A DNA stretch of 49,797 nt from a virus, in IMG/VR virus record IMGVR_UViG_3300027754_000140, positions 1 through 49,797 of that record. One strand, written 5' to 3'. The notes under the pieces were generated by a model. The model did no database searches. It worked only from the letters and a program-made list of their open reading frames with translations, and was not told the DNA's origin. A program made the translations under genes and the position numbers. Shown piece after piece: positions 41,717 to 49,797 of this stretch; position 1 is the first letter of the stretch, and the number at the start of each line of letters is the position of its first letter.

Positions 41717-43546
41717 ATGTTAGACAAAGATACGTCATACATCAATAGTACGGACTACACTAAGCTTAAGGATAAGCTTAGGGACTTAGTGTCCATCATG
41801 GATGAACTAACGTCTAAGTTAGTTGCTTCGCGTCGCCTACGTTACACGGAGATTGACGTTGAGGGCGAGAGGAAAGCTGGTCGTTTGCAACCGGATGAGA
41901 TGTACATTGCTCAGCACATCATCGACACAAACATCCGTCGTGAACAATCAGCGTATGTTCAATACGTTACGCAGCCTCAACGTGCTGTTGTGTTGCGTGA
42001 CATCATGTCTCCTGCCAATGATGTTGCCCTTATCGAACAAGATGTCACCCAAAAGGTACGTTTTGACGGTTGGCAACTCTCTCTTTATGCTTGTATCGAC
42101 GGGATGCAGCAGAACGGGTATGGTGTAATGGAGGTAGTTCAAGACCAGAATCAGCCTGGAGAAGTGGCACATGAGTGTGTGCAACAGGGTGATTTTGGGT
42201 TTATTGCTGATACTCGTGACCTCCAAGAGGCGGAAATGATTGCTCGTCAGTACTTCTTCCCTAAGACTAAGTTAGTAGCGTTGGCGAGTGATCCGGAGAG
42301 TGGCTGGTCTATGGTTGAGGTCAACAAGGTCATTGGTTCTGAGTCATCTGCTACTGATACCGCCGATGGTTCTGTAGTTGATGCAAAGGATAAGTCATTG
42401 TATCGTATCTACAAAGTCATGTTTCGCGTTAATGGAGTTGTTAACGTAGCATGGGCGCGTAAAGATAGATGTGATGATTGGTTGCGTGCTCCTCGTCCGT
42501 TGTTCTTGGGTAGGAGAAGTGCTCCTGTGCCACAGCAACAGCCAATGATGCAACAGCAGCAAGCTCCTCAGTTGCCACAGACACAGGAGTCATACGAGAC
42601 TGCGTATCCTTACGTCATTTACCCGTACCTCATCTCTGAGAATGATACTATCTCTCAGCTTAAAGGTCGTGTATATCTTGACCAAGATACTCAGGAAGCT
42701 GTCTCTTCGTTGTTGTCATCATTCTGTACAGGACATCGTCGTGCTTCTGGGTTGTACTTCTCGAAGGACATCTCGGATCCTAATGATGACTTGATGATGC
42801 AGAAGAATGTGTTCTTCCAGCCTGGTGCTTTGATCAATTCAAAGGTTACACAGTTCCAGTTGACTCCTCCCAATGCTGAGATGGTTTCTGCGATTAACCT
42901 GTTGGTTTCTGGTAACCAAAACGAAACGTCACAAGTCAACTTTGCTACACAGAACCGCAAAGACTCACGTAAGACCGCTACTGAAGTAAGTGCCGCATCA
43001 CAATCTGCTGCTTCGTTAAGCACAGTTCAAGTGGTACTATTCTCGGCGGCGTTGAGGACAATGTATAGTATGATGTACGACATCATTGCATCACGTGTGG
43101 TAGCTGGGTTGATTCAAGTTGATCCTGCGGTGGCTCCGATGTATACTCGTAAATATCATCTGAAACCTGCTGGTGACACAGACGTAATTGAACGTCAGCA
43201 GATGGTACAACAGATGATGTCTGCTTGGCCTGTGGTTCAAAACACTCCTGCTAACATAGCGTTCTTGTCTGACCTACTGTCCAAGATGTTTCCTGAACAA
43301 GCTGGCAAGTATATCCAAATCTTCCAGCAAGCTCAGCAACAACAGCAGTCAGCACAAGCACAACAGCAGCAACAGATGAATCAGACGAACCAGCAGCTAG
43401 CTGCTAGTGTTGTAAGTTTGTCAGGACATCCTGAGATGTTCTCAGATACTGGCAAAGTTCATGCACTTCCCGCAGTACAAGCTGCCGCTCAGCAGATTAA
43501 ACAAATGCAGCAACAGCAACAACAGCCTCAGGCTCCACAGCAATGA
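41717..43546 (+). CDS. portal protein (609 aa)
   Basis: Sits between terminase and scaffold/capsid and has portal-like helical segments (LVSIMDELTSKLVASRRLRYTE..., and the region with VALIEQDVTQKVRFDGWQLSLYACIDGMQQ). A Gln-rich loop lies near residue 275 and a Gln-rich tail covers about 530-609, probably disordered. Length and neighbourhood match podovirus portals with long C-termini. An AAGGA sits before its ATG, one of the few clear ribosome binding sites. Confidence 0.7.
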   Translation: MLDKDTSYINSTDYTKLKDKLRDLVSIMDELTSKLVASRRLRYTEIDVEGERKAGRLQPDEMYIAQHIIDTNIRREQSAYVQYVTQPQRAVVLRDIMSPANDVALIEQDVTQKVRFDGWQLSLYACIDGMQQNGYGVMEVVQDQNQPGEVAHECVQQGDFGFIADTRDLQEAEMIARQYFFPKTKLVALASDPESGWSMVEVNKVIGSESSATDTADGSVVDAKDKSLYRIYKVMFRVNGVVNVAWARKDRCDDWLRAPRPLFLGRRSAPVPQQQPMMQQQQAPQLPQTQESYETAYPYVIYPYLISENDTISQLKGRVYLDQDTQEAVSSLLSSFCTGHRRASGLYFSKDISDPNDDLMMQKNVFFQPGALINSKVTQFQLTPPNAEMVSAINLLVSGNQNETSQVNFATQNRKDSRKTATEVSAASQSAASLSTVQVVLFSAALRTMYSMMYDIIASRVVAGLIQVDPAVAPMYTRKYHLKPAGDTDVIERQQMVQQMMSAWPVVQNTPANIAFLSDLLSKMFPEQAGKYIQIFQQAQQQQQSAQAQQQQQMNQTNQQLAASVVSLSGHPEMFSDTGKVHALPAVQAAAQQIKQMQQQQQQPQAPQQ

Positions 43547-43809
43547 CACCACAAGAGAAACAACAAGAAGCAAAGACCATTCTCGAACAACAACATCGAG
43601 AATGGTCTCATCATCCAATTACAGCTGCGTTAGTTCGCACGTTGGATAATCACATAAATGACTTTCTGGTAGGACAATTAACTTCACGTCTATCTAACGA
43701 TGAACTAAGGTTCGTTGCCGCCCAGATTAAACAGACTAAACTTATTAAAGATTTCGTGACAAACACGGATATGTTCGTAAATAAACAACTAAAAGAAACC
43801 AGTAAATGA
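43543..43809 (+). CDS. unknown 88-aa protein between portal and scaffold
   Basis: Helical protein with Gln-rich start (TPQEKQQEAKTILEQQHREWSHH) overlapping the portal stop by four bases and the next ATG by four. Possibly a helper of assembly; unrecognised. Confidence 0.55.
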   Translation: MTPQEKQQEAKTILEQQHREWSHHPITAALVRTLDNHINDFLVGQLTSRLSNDELRFVAAQIKQTKLIKDFVTNTDMFVNKQLKETSK

Positions 43810-44999
43810 GAATACTACTTAACCAACATCTGTCAGGAGGAGGCGGCAATCGTGCAACTCCAGCACCAACTAGGGTACAAATCAAAGAAGCTCCAGCAGA
43901 AGTACTGAAACAAGACTTTAATGGAGATATTGATACCGAAGGCTTTCCTCGTGACGCAGCTGAAGCTGTGGAAGCGTACAAGCCAGAGCAACTCCCCGAG
44001 AAGATTGAGGGCAGCACTAGCACTAGCGCAACCGAGAAGACCGGGGCGGCTCCGACTTCCACTAAAAGCGAACTTACGCCCACGGACGCACCGAGAACTG
44101 AAGATAGACCTACTGCACCCGCGAAAGAGGCTGTCGTGAAGCCGAAGGCGAACGCAGCCACTGAGGTAGAAGCGGTGTCCGCAGAACCGAAGGGTAGGGA
44201 TTACACCGGATTCTCCGCAGAAGAGCAAGCTGTCTTGAAGAAGATGTCTAACAACTCTTTCCAGTTTGCTACTAAACTGATGCAGGAGAATAAGGAACTC
44301 AAGAACAGAAGTGAAGGACAGTATTACCAACATCAGCAGGGATATACTCTTGACCCAGCTTATCAGCAAGTCCAGACTGATGGATGGTATGCCGACCAAG
44401 AATCCAAGTATTGGGAATCACAGCTCTACGCGATGCAAGAGGGTAATGAATGGACTCCGTTGGTTGGTTATAATGAAGACGGAACGTTCAAGCTTGGTGA
44501 CAAACGTCAGCCTACTCCTCGTGATATTGAACAGGTTCGTCGTGCTATGAATGACTGTTTGTCTGCTAAACAACGTTTCGCTGGTCAGGCACAGACTTAT
44601 GTGCAACAGCACTCACAACGTATTCAACAGGATACACAAGTCATCAACCAAGAACAGGCTAAACGCTTTGCTTGGGTTGCTGATCCTAAACAACTAGAAA
44701 GTACTATTGACGTACCTGGGGTTGGAGAGAAGAGTATTGGTGCTCTTAAACAAGAGTTTCAGAACTTATTCCCTACGTATCATCGTGGTCATGTTGCTGT
44801 TGATGTAGCGTCTAATTTGTTTGCTGCATTGCAGATTTACGGAGCACGTATTCGTGAGCTAGAAGCTAGCAATAAAGTCTCTGAGATTAAAAGAGAAGAA
44901 GTAATGCGCGGAGAACCTAAGTCTGATACTAAACCTCAATCAAAAGGTAAGACAGTACATGGTATCAATTCATTCGATATGGATGACTTTGGTACTTGA
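43806..44999 (+). CDS. scaffold-like protein (397 aa)
   Basis: A Gly-rich start, an acidic Pro/Thr-rich first 140 residues, then a Gln-rich helical part (QFATKLMQENKELKNRSEGQYYQ; QAQTYVQQHSQRIQQDTQVINQEQ) and a basic Lys/Gln tail. These features and the place directly before the capsid gene fit a capsid scaffold. The stop is directly followed by the sigma-54 promoter of the capsid gene. No protease motif seen. Confidence 0.6.
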   Translation: MRILLNQHLSGGGGNRATPAPTRVQIKEAPAEVLKQDFNGDIDTEGFPRDAAEAVEAYKPEQLPEKIEGSTSTSATEKTGAAPTSTKSELTPTDAPRTEDRPTAPAKEAVVKPKANAATEVEAVSAEPKGRDYTGFSAEEQAVLKKMSNNSFQFATKLMQENKELKNRSEGQYYQHQQGYTLDPAYQQVQTDGWYADQESKYWESQLYAMQEGNEWTPLVGYNEDGTFKLGDKRQPTPRDIEQVRRAMNDCLSAKQRFAGQAQTYVQQHSQRIQQDTQVINQEQAKRFAWVADPKQLESTIDVPGVGEKSIGALKQEFQNLFPTYHRGHVAVDVASNLFAALQIYGARIRELEASNKVSEIKREEVMRGEPKSDTKPQSKGKTVHGINSFDMDDFGT

Positions 45000-45015
45000 T
45001 GGCATGATTCTTGCT
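45000..45015 (+). promoter_or_regulatory. sigma-54 promoter of the capsid gene
   Basis: TGGCATGATTCTTGCT, identical to those at 38330 and 27133 (minus). It begins on the base after the scaffold gene stop. Predicted start near 45026, giving a leader of about 148 bases. I see no TATAAC-type site upstream of this one. Confidence 0.85.
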
Positions 45016-45173
45016 ATGTAGCTGGTGTGATTGGCAGTAATGTTAATCACATCGCTACTGCGTCAAGGGCATGACACTACGGAATAACTTGCTACTATTT
45101 GTTGAGTGGGCATCAACTGTTAAGTGACGAGACATTACTTCGTTGCACAACTTTTGATTGACTTAATAAAATT
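45016..45173 (+). other. capsid gene leader
   Basis: No ORF. Small inverted repeats (GTGATT/AATCAC near 45027-45051; GTTGA/TCAAC near 45101-45118) may fold in the RNA. The ATG at 45174 has no Shine-Dalgarno, only an A/T-rich run. Such a leader could stabilise the abundant capsid mRNA. Confidence 0.4.
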
Positions 45174-46490
45174 ATGCCAGCATACTATGATATGCCCGCA
45201 AGTTTTGCGAACGCTAGCATCGAAGATGCTAATCGTTTTCAGAAATTGCCTTTCTACTTGGTGAAAAATGAGGTCAAACAGTTCCCGATGTGGAACGTGT
45301 TTGAGCAACTGCTCGGAGATATTAATTGGCAGCCTAACGAAGGTAACACCATGCGTGGTGTGACTCCTCAGCGTTCGCCAGTTCAACGTTCTCTGTTCTT
45401 CCCGAAAGCCATTACCGGCGCTCCTAACAAGGATGTGTATCAGGTGACGGAATCCATCGAAGAAGCTGTCGTGTATCTGCACGACTATGAGAGCTATCAG
45501 TTCAACTTCCTGCCTTCGTTCAACAGCTTCTGGAAGAATTATCTCCAGTTCGCGAACAAAGACATCGTTGAAAAGATTGCTGTCTCTAACAATCAGTTCA
45601 TCGAAACGCAGATGTTGTCTAACGCTCCGTACGTCTATTTGGCTGGTACTGGTATGATTACTGGTGCTCCTACTGGACAGATGGATGCGACTGGCACTAC
45701 TGCTGGAACGAAGACCTCTGCTTGGTTTACTGCTACGGCTCTTGGTACTGGTAACGGTACTGGTGTTCAGCAGAACCTCCGTCTCCGTGACGTGTATAAT
45801 GCTGCTCTTTCTTTGCAGGAAGACTTCGGCGCTCCTGCGTTTGAAGGTTCGCGCAATATGCCCGTTGACAACGAAGGCCTGAAGGGTAAATACGTGCTCA
45901 TCACTTCTACGGAAGCTTGGATGAACTTTGTGTTTGATCCGGACGTGCAGACGTTGAAACCCCTTAACCTCGACTTGCTGTTCAACGACTTCCATGGTCT
46001 GTTGTTTGGTACGACGACTGTTAAGTTCCATAAGTTCCCGATTCGTTTCTCGACTTCGGACATCAAAGATCCGTCTGGTACGACTGTGTTGTACAAGGCT
46101 GGTGTTCCGATTGCTCCTGAAATCTTTGATACCACGGACAACAAATGGAAACCGAATCCGTACTACACCTCTGTCATCTCTGCTTCTATTGAAGTGTCTT
46201 GGATGCTGGGTGCTGACTACGGTAGGACTATTAAAGTTGGTCCTCCGCCGAAGGAGTTCGCTACCACCAATATGTCTGCTGAGAAGTTCTATTCTCTGCG
46301 TTGGAACGGCGAAGTTCGTTTGACGGATCAAGTGCTCATTCAGTATGCTGACGGCAGCATCGACATGAACCACTATGGTAAACAGCTGAAGTTCATCTCT
46401 GAGTGTACTCATGGCTATCTGGTTGGTGAACGTCGTTATGGCTTCCCTATCTTCTTCGAACGTACTCGTCCGGCGAAGTTGGCGGCTTAA
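45174..46490 (+). CDS. major capsid protein (438 aa)
   Basis: Assigned by position after the scaffold-like gene, its own strong promoter, and sequence outline: MPAYYDMPASFANASIEDANRF start, long mixed alpha/beta body with segments such as NKDVYQVTESIEEAVVYLHDYESYQF and QFIETQMLSNAPYVYLAG, consistent with an HK97-type coat. Length is normal for a coat without a decoration insert. The gene is followed by a 162-aa exported protein and a terminator. Confidence 0.75.
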   Translation: MPAYYDMPASFANASIEDANRFQKLPFYLVKNEVKQFPMWNVFEQLLGDINWQPNEGNTMRGVTPQRSPVQRSLFFPKAITGAPNKDVYQVTESIEEAVVYLHDYESYQFNFLPSFNSFWKNYLQFANKDIVEKIAVSNNQFIETQMLSNAPYVYLAGTGMITGAPTGQMDATGTTAGTKTSAWFTATALGTGNGTGVQQNLRLRDVYNAALSLQEDFGAPAFEGSRNMPVDNEGLKGKYVLITSTEAWMNFVFDPDVQTLKPLNLDLLFNDFHGLLFGTTTVKFHKFPIRFSTSDIKDPSGTTVLYKAGVPIAPEIFDTTDNKWKPNPYYTSVISASIEVSWMLGADYGRTIKVGPPPKEFATTNMSAEKFYSLRWNGEVRLTDQVLIQYADGSIDMNHYGKQLKFISECTHGYLVGERRYGFPIFFERTRPAKLAA

Positions 46491-46517
46491 TCACAACAAA
46501 CAAAGGAATATTATAAT

Positions 46518-47006
46518 ATGAAAAAGATTCTTATCTCATTGTTTGCTGGTATCGGAATGGTTGTTTCGGCAGCCACTATCACGGTTGATGTGCCGCAAAG
46601 CGGTTTTGTTAATGCGGTGTCCGCTGCTAATGGCAACATCAAAGTCTCGCAGTTTATTCTGAGTTCTACTAACGCTACCGCAGTCTCGGCTCAGGCGTTT
46701 GATAGCACGACGAACCTGACTACGTGGACTAATGCTCCGTATACGCAGGTTGTTCAGTATGCTACCAATCAAGTTACTCTTTGGACTAACTACTTTGGTA
46801 TGACTAACTACTGGACTAACATTGCGCTTGTGAGTGTTACCAACACGGTTGCTACGACCACGAATACTTATCCTATTCGTTTCGCTGGCTCCGCGATTGC
46901 TAACTCCTCGTTTACGGCAAGCGGAACTTACTACTTCAACAATGGTGTTTGGGTGACCAACACCGGCGCTGCTGGTATTAAGTTCACTGTGACCTATACT
47001 CAGTAG
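46518..47006 (+). CDS. signal-peptide protein co-expressed with capsid (162 aa)
   Basis: The first 19 residues are a Sec signal peptide (Lys-Lys, Leu/Ile-rich core, ending Ser-Ala-Ala). The mature part is rich in Thr, Asn, Trp and Val (TNLTTWTNAPYTQV; TNYFGMTNYWTNIA), beta-like. It follows the capsid gene by 27 bases with an AAGGA sequence 12 bases before the ATG, and precedes a terminator, so it should be made in large amounts. A virion decoration protein would not need a signal, so an exported host-surface function is also possible. Unrecognised. Confidence 0.65.
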   Translation: MKKILISLFAGIGMVVSAATITVDVPQSGFVNAVSAANGNIKVSQFILSSTNATAVSAQAFDSTTNLTTWTNAPYTQVVQYATNQVTLWTNYFGMTNYWTNIALVSVTNTVATTTNTYPIRFAGSAIANSSFTASGTYYFNNGVWVTNTGAAGIKFTVTYTQ

Positions 47007-47014
47007 TCAAACCT

Positions 47015-47049
47015 GAAGGGATGTCTCGAAAGGGACATCCCTTCTTTTA
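47015..47049 (+). terminator. terminator after capsid unit
   Basis: An 11-bp perfect stem (GAAGGGATGTC/GACATCCCTTC at 47015-47025 and 47034-47044) followed by TTTTA. It would end the 45026 transcript after two genes; genes to the right need read-through or another promoter. Confidence 0.85.
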
Positions 47050-47067
47050 CCCTTTCCATTTACTTTT

Positions 47068-47448
47068 ATGATTCGTGTAATTCCCGTAGCAGAACATAAT
47101 CTGCAAGTTGATCCTCCGAATGTTATTACTCTTGCTGCTGCAACAGTCACCGAACTTCTCCCCAACCAAGTTGCCGACAAGTCAGGTGAAATCGCTTTTC
47201 GTTATATCCAGAACATCGGAGCTAACTCTATTTACTTTACGCTCGGTGATAACACAGTCGGTGGTGGTTCTGTAAGTACTACTGTCTGTCATGGATACAT
47301 CCCAGCTGGCGGTCAGTTGGACGTGTCTAGTCATCGTGTTCGTGTAATCGGTATTGCTGCCTCTGGTTCTACGGCGGCTATTACTATTGTTCGTCGTAAA
47401 GATCTGACCAAGATTACTCAAGGTTTGCTGTCTAACGTACAACAGTAA
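47068..47448 (+). CDS. beta-rich virion-region protein (126 aa)
   Basis: Compact beta protein (MIRVIPVAEHNLQVDPPNVITLAAATVTELLPNQ; GYIPAGGQLDVSS) without signal peptide, ending VRRKDLTKITQGLLSNVQQ. The order of strands is like head decoration or stopper proteins of other phages. It overlaps the next gene at ATG by one base. Unassigned otherwise. Confidence 0.55.
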   Translation: MIRVIPVAEHNLQVDPPNVITLAAATVTELLPNQVADKSGEIAFRYIQNIGANSIYFTLGDNTVGGGSVSTTVCHGYIPAGGQLDVSSHRVRVIGIAASGSTAAITIVRRKDLTKITQGLLSNVQQ

Positions 47449-48092
47449 TGAAAAAGCTTCTTGCGTTGGCAACTATGTTAATCTCACTACCCGCTTTGGC
47501 GGGTAGTGGGTTATCTAGCGGTGGTGGCGGAGTTAGCGGAACAGTTCTGATTGGAGATGGAAGCGGGTTGACAAATTTAAATTTTGTTGATGTTTTGGGG
47601 CAAAATCAAATAATTATTTTACAAACAAACATTACATCAACCAATTTGATTTCTAACCCTCAATTTGGCGTGGCTTTAACAAATAACGCAATCTATAAAC
47701 TTATTTTCAAAGCCGCTATTTATGGAGTTGAATCGGCATCAGATTATCCCTCTTTTAATATAATTTGCACAAATACAACAGCAAATAAAGGTTATGTATA
47801 TCAATCAGATTCAATATCTGGAACAACGTCAGCGTTAAATTCCACCTACACTTATTCATCTGTTTCGGCAACAGCTTCTTTTTATCCGCTAACTCTAAAT
47901 GGAGATGGATTTAATAGGTTAGTTGTTGGCTATAACAATATTACCCGAACAACAATTCATACTTGCACTTTGCTTGTTAATGTCACAAACGCTCCAGCAT
48001 ATATTTTTGCATATGGAAATAATTCAGTGTCTCCAACCAACAGAAACACAATTTACGCGGGAGCAAGCATTGAAGTAAGACAAGTTAAATAA
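47448..48092 (+). CDS. exported Gly-rich protein (214 aa)
   Basis: Signal peptide of about 18 residues (MKKLLALATMLISLPALA), then GSGLSSGGGG, a GSGLTNLNF segment like those of tail-fibre proteins, and a beta body. The base composition of 47600-48050 is clearly more AT-rich than its neighbours, with a different codon taste (many AAT, ATT, ACA), which may show recent transfer. Function unknown, appendage or surface protein by type. Confidence 0.6.
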   Translation: MKKLLALATMLISLPALAGSGLSSGGGGVSGTVLIGDGSGLTNLNFVDVLGQNQIIILQTNITSTNLISNPQFGVALTNNAIYKLIFKAAIYGVESASDYPSFNIICTNTTANKGYVYQSDSISGTTSALNSTYTYSSVSATASFYPLTLNGDGFNRLVVGYNNITRTTIHTCTLLVNVTNAPAYIFAYGNNSVSPTNRNTIYAGASIEVRQVK

Positions 48093-48095
48093 TCT

Positions 48096-48662
48096 ATGAA
48101 ACACACCATCCTTCTCCTCCTTGCCCTCGCTCTAACTGTCCATGCTGGCAGCGGATTATCTAGTGGTGGCGGTTCTATCAGCGGTCCTGGTACTGGTGGT
48201 GGTACTAGTGGTACTAACTTCGCTGGAATCCTTGTGACTAACACGGCGTATGCGGCTAACTTTGTTGCTACTGGTACAGGCACAAACGTGTTTGACGTTA
48301 CGTTGTTTACAAATGGTGTCAATGCGTACGTGTCTAGTATTGATACTAACACTGCGCAGATTAACGGTGGCTCAACAAATATTGTGTTAAACACAGTATA
48401 CACAAACGCCAACCAGCGTTCGTTTCTTGTGGGTTCGATTTATGCCATTTGCACAGCAACACTTGATGCTGGAGCAGTTATTTACTACACCAACAATGGT
48501 GTCGCACAAAACTTAAGCATTATTGCTGCACATCATAGCGTGACTCCTGGCACTAATTGGATTCCGTTTACTGTTCCGCTTTCACCTAACGCAACATACC
48601 GCATACAAACTAATGGTATAGGCACTTGCTTTCCTACTAATGTGTTTCTGTGGCGTTTATGA
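48096..48662 (+). CDS. exported Gly/Thr-rich protein (188 aa)
   Basis: Signal peptide (MKHTILLLLALALTVHA), then GSGLSSGGGSISGPGTGGG, the same mature start as the 214-aa protein, and a Thr/Asn/Val beta body with a Pro-rich end. Overlap of four bases with the adhesin gene. The shared GSGLSSGGG start suggests a common processing or anchoring signal. Unrecognised. Confidence 0.6.
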   Translation: MKHTILLLLALALTVHAGSGLSSGGGSISGPGTGGGTSGTNFAGILVTNTAYAANFVATGTGTNVFDVTLFTNGVNAYVSSIDTNTAQINGGSTNIVLNTVYTNANQRSFLVGSIYAICTATLDAGAVIYYTNNGVAQNLSIIAAHHSVTPGTNWIPFTVPLSPNATYRIQTNGIGTCFPTNVFLWRL

Positions 48663-49669
48663 ACAAACTCATTGCTATCCTATTGCTTTCGACTGTTACC
48701 TGCTTTGCGGATAACAAGTTTGTGCGCGGAAAGTTTGTGAGCGGGGCTATGCCAGCTCCTATTGTGTATCCTGACCTTATTGTTAATGGAACAACTTTAT
48801 ACCTTGCAGCAAATGCAACATACAATTATAACAATATCATACTGACAAATGGAGGGATTTTGTGGATAGCTAACACAAATGTTCTTGGGTGGACTATAAT
48901 CAATTGCAACAATTTAAAAGTGTATAGTGGGTCAGCTATTATTGGTGGGTATTTTACAACATGGAATCAATCCAGTCCAACAATAACCAAAACTGCTCCA
49001 GATGGAACTTTCTTGTCTGCTGTATTTCAACCTCACTCGCTTAATGAAAATGGTCATGCTGGTGGTAGTGGAGGTGCGCCGGGAAATGGAATTGTAGTAT
49101 ACCCTGCTAGTGCAGAATTTGATGGAGGCACTGGTGGCGACGGTGATTGTGATTATTCTGTTGGCACTTTGTCGGGAGGAACTGCGGGAACAGTTTCTAA
49201 TTCTGGAAATGGAGGTTCTGGTCAGTCTTTTTTTGTAGGAGGTACTACCTGTGGATATTATTTATATGGTTCTGGTGGTGGTGGCGGAAGGGGTGGATAT
49301 TCAGGTGAATTTATTTATTTAAACATTAAACAATACTTTGAACCAAGTATTAATACTATTGTTCAATTAGTAGGAGAAAATGGTCACACTGGTGGAGATT
49401 CAGGAGATTGTTATTTTGACAATCTTGATTATTTTTACGGAGGCAGCGGCGGCGATGGCGGGGCTGGTGGAAACGGGGGAGTTTTAGTAGTAAGAAAACC
49501 AATAGAAGCCATTATAAGTTGTGAAGTATATGAAGGTGACGTGGGTGATGGTGGTCTTGTTGGTTGGACTGAATTTACTCACACTTGTTATGAGGACCTT
49601 TCTGGGAGTAATGGACAAACCGGCAATACTGGTAACGCTGGAACTGTAACATTTCTTAACAGTCTATGA
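48659..49669 (+). CDS. glycine-rich adhesin-like protein, full allele 2 (336 aa)
   Basis: ATG 48659 overlaps the previous stop (ATGA); an upstream ATG at 48650 is possible. Residues 1-18 are a signal peptide (MNKLIAILLLSTVTCFAD). Residues about 20-110 are a beta-type N-terminal domain with a right-handed repeat feel, then four Gly-rich blocks with intervening loops and a VVRKP segment near residue 275, ending NGQTGNTGNAGTVTFLNSL. The second part is compared with the copy at 2-718: about two dozen residues differ, nearly all in loops. The organisation is like Gly-rich receptor-binding adhesins. The signal peptide is unusual for a virion protein. Confidence 0.65.
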   Translation: MNKLIAILLLSTVTCFADNKFVRGKFVSGAMPAPIVYPDLIVNGTTLYLAANATYNYNNIILTNGGILWIANTNVLGWTIINCNNLKVYSGSAIIGGYFTTWNQSSPTITKTAPDGTFLSAVFQPHSLNENGHAGGSGGAPGNGIVVYPASAEFDGGTGGDGDCDYSVGTLSGGTAGTVSNSGNGGSGQSFFVGGTTCGYYLYGSGGGGGRGGYSGEFIYLNIKQYFEPSINTIVQLVGENGHTGGDSGDCYFDNLDYFYGGSGGDGGAGGNGGVLVVRKPIEAIISCEVYEGDVGDGGLVGWTEFTHTCYEDLSGSNGQTGNTGNAGTVTFLNSL

Positions 49670-49797
49670 AAAAATATATATCAATTATCGGTCTCGCTAT
49701 TGCGGGAGTTATTCACGCACAAGATGCTGCTACTAACGATGTGCCAGTTGTTGCACCGCTTCCACAAATTGTTGTGGAAACGAAGACTATCATCAGC
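48952..49797. repeat. right copy of imperfect terminal repeat
   Basis: Counterpart of 1-846, about 96% identical with no gaps. Reading frames are kept in both copies, and changes are mostly amino-acid replacing, so they are not random errors. Confidence 0.9.
49666..49797 (+). CDS. small exported protein, 3'-truncated (second allele of 715-1032)
   Basis: ATG overlaps the adhesin stop. 44 codons are visible, with the same signal peptide as the 715 gene (Thr6 is Ser here). It is cut by the window edge. If the ends join, it is the same gene as 715-1032. Confidence 0.7.
   Translation, partial: MKKYISIIGLAIAGVIHAQDAATNDVPVVAPLPQIVVETKTIIS

Noticed and set aside
45135-46412. 425-aa open frame on the minus strand across the capsid gene
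   Set aside because: Arg/Ser/Val-rich shadow of the capsid codons, no motif, no promoter; reading on the plus strand is the capsid protein.

Overview
The window looks like one complete genome unit of a lytic, short-tailed (podovirus-like) double-stranded DNA phage of about 49 kb. Support: terminase, portal, scaffold-like gene, major capsid protein, tail adaptor and nozzle-like proteins, a 2652-residue internal/ejected polyprotein, a lysis cassette, and a phage replication set (family A DNA polymerase, P-loop helicase-like ATPase, SF2 helicase, ATP-dependent ligase, SSB-like protein, Sak4-like ATPase, Cas4-like nuclease). I see no integrase, transposase, CRISPR array or tRNA. The host is not identified. 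It should be Gram-negative, because there is a spanin lipoprotein and there are Sec signal peptides, and it must carry RpoN (sigma-54). Most starts lack a clear Shine-Dalgarno and have an AT-rich leader.

Bases 1-846 match 48952-49797 without gaps but with about 35 substitutions, so the ends overlap as in a circular or terminally redundant genome (unit about 48,951 bp). The substitutions sit almost entirely in a glycine-rich adhesin-like gene and are mostly amino-acid-changing.

Layout. Rightward late genes run 38439-49797 and on through 1-19314: packaging (terS, terL), portal, scaffold, capsid, a cluster of signal-peptide proteins including the adhesin, lysis genes (two holin candidates, overlapping Rz/Rz1-like pair), tail proteins, internal virion proteins and a metallophosphoesterase. 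Leftward genes run 38.0 kb to 19.3 kb: a two-gene unit (37969-37441); a chain of tiny early genes (36751-33848); a single 161-aa gene (33640-33155); a middle operon of helicase, ligase, repair and small proteins that ends with an AAA+ sigma-54 activator (32824-27179); and the replication/recombination operon (26872-19307).

The most notable system is regulatory. The phage encodes its own sigma-54 activator (GSFTGA loop, no C-terminal Fis-type HTH). It also carries three exact copies of the -24/-12 sequence TGGCATGATTCTTGCT and one close variant. These sit upstream of the replication operon, the lone 161-aa gene, the terminase/head operon and the capsid gene. Three of the four have a TATAAC-containing partial palindrome at 34, 35 or 25 bases upstream of the -24 element. 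I infer a cascade: early and middle genes are made by host RNA polymerase, the activator is made last in the middle operon, and it then switches host RpoN polymerase onto replication and virion genes.

Other points of interest are a family A polymerase split by a +1 frame change with a UDG-like N-terminal domain, two HExxH zincin motifs in the giant polyprotein, and several structured intergenic regions.
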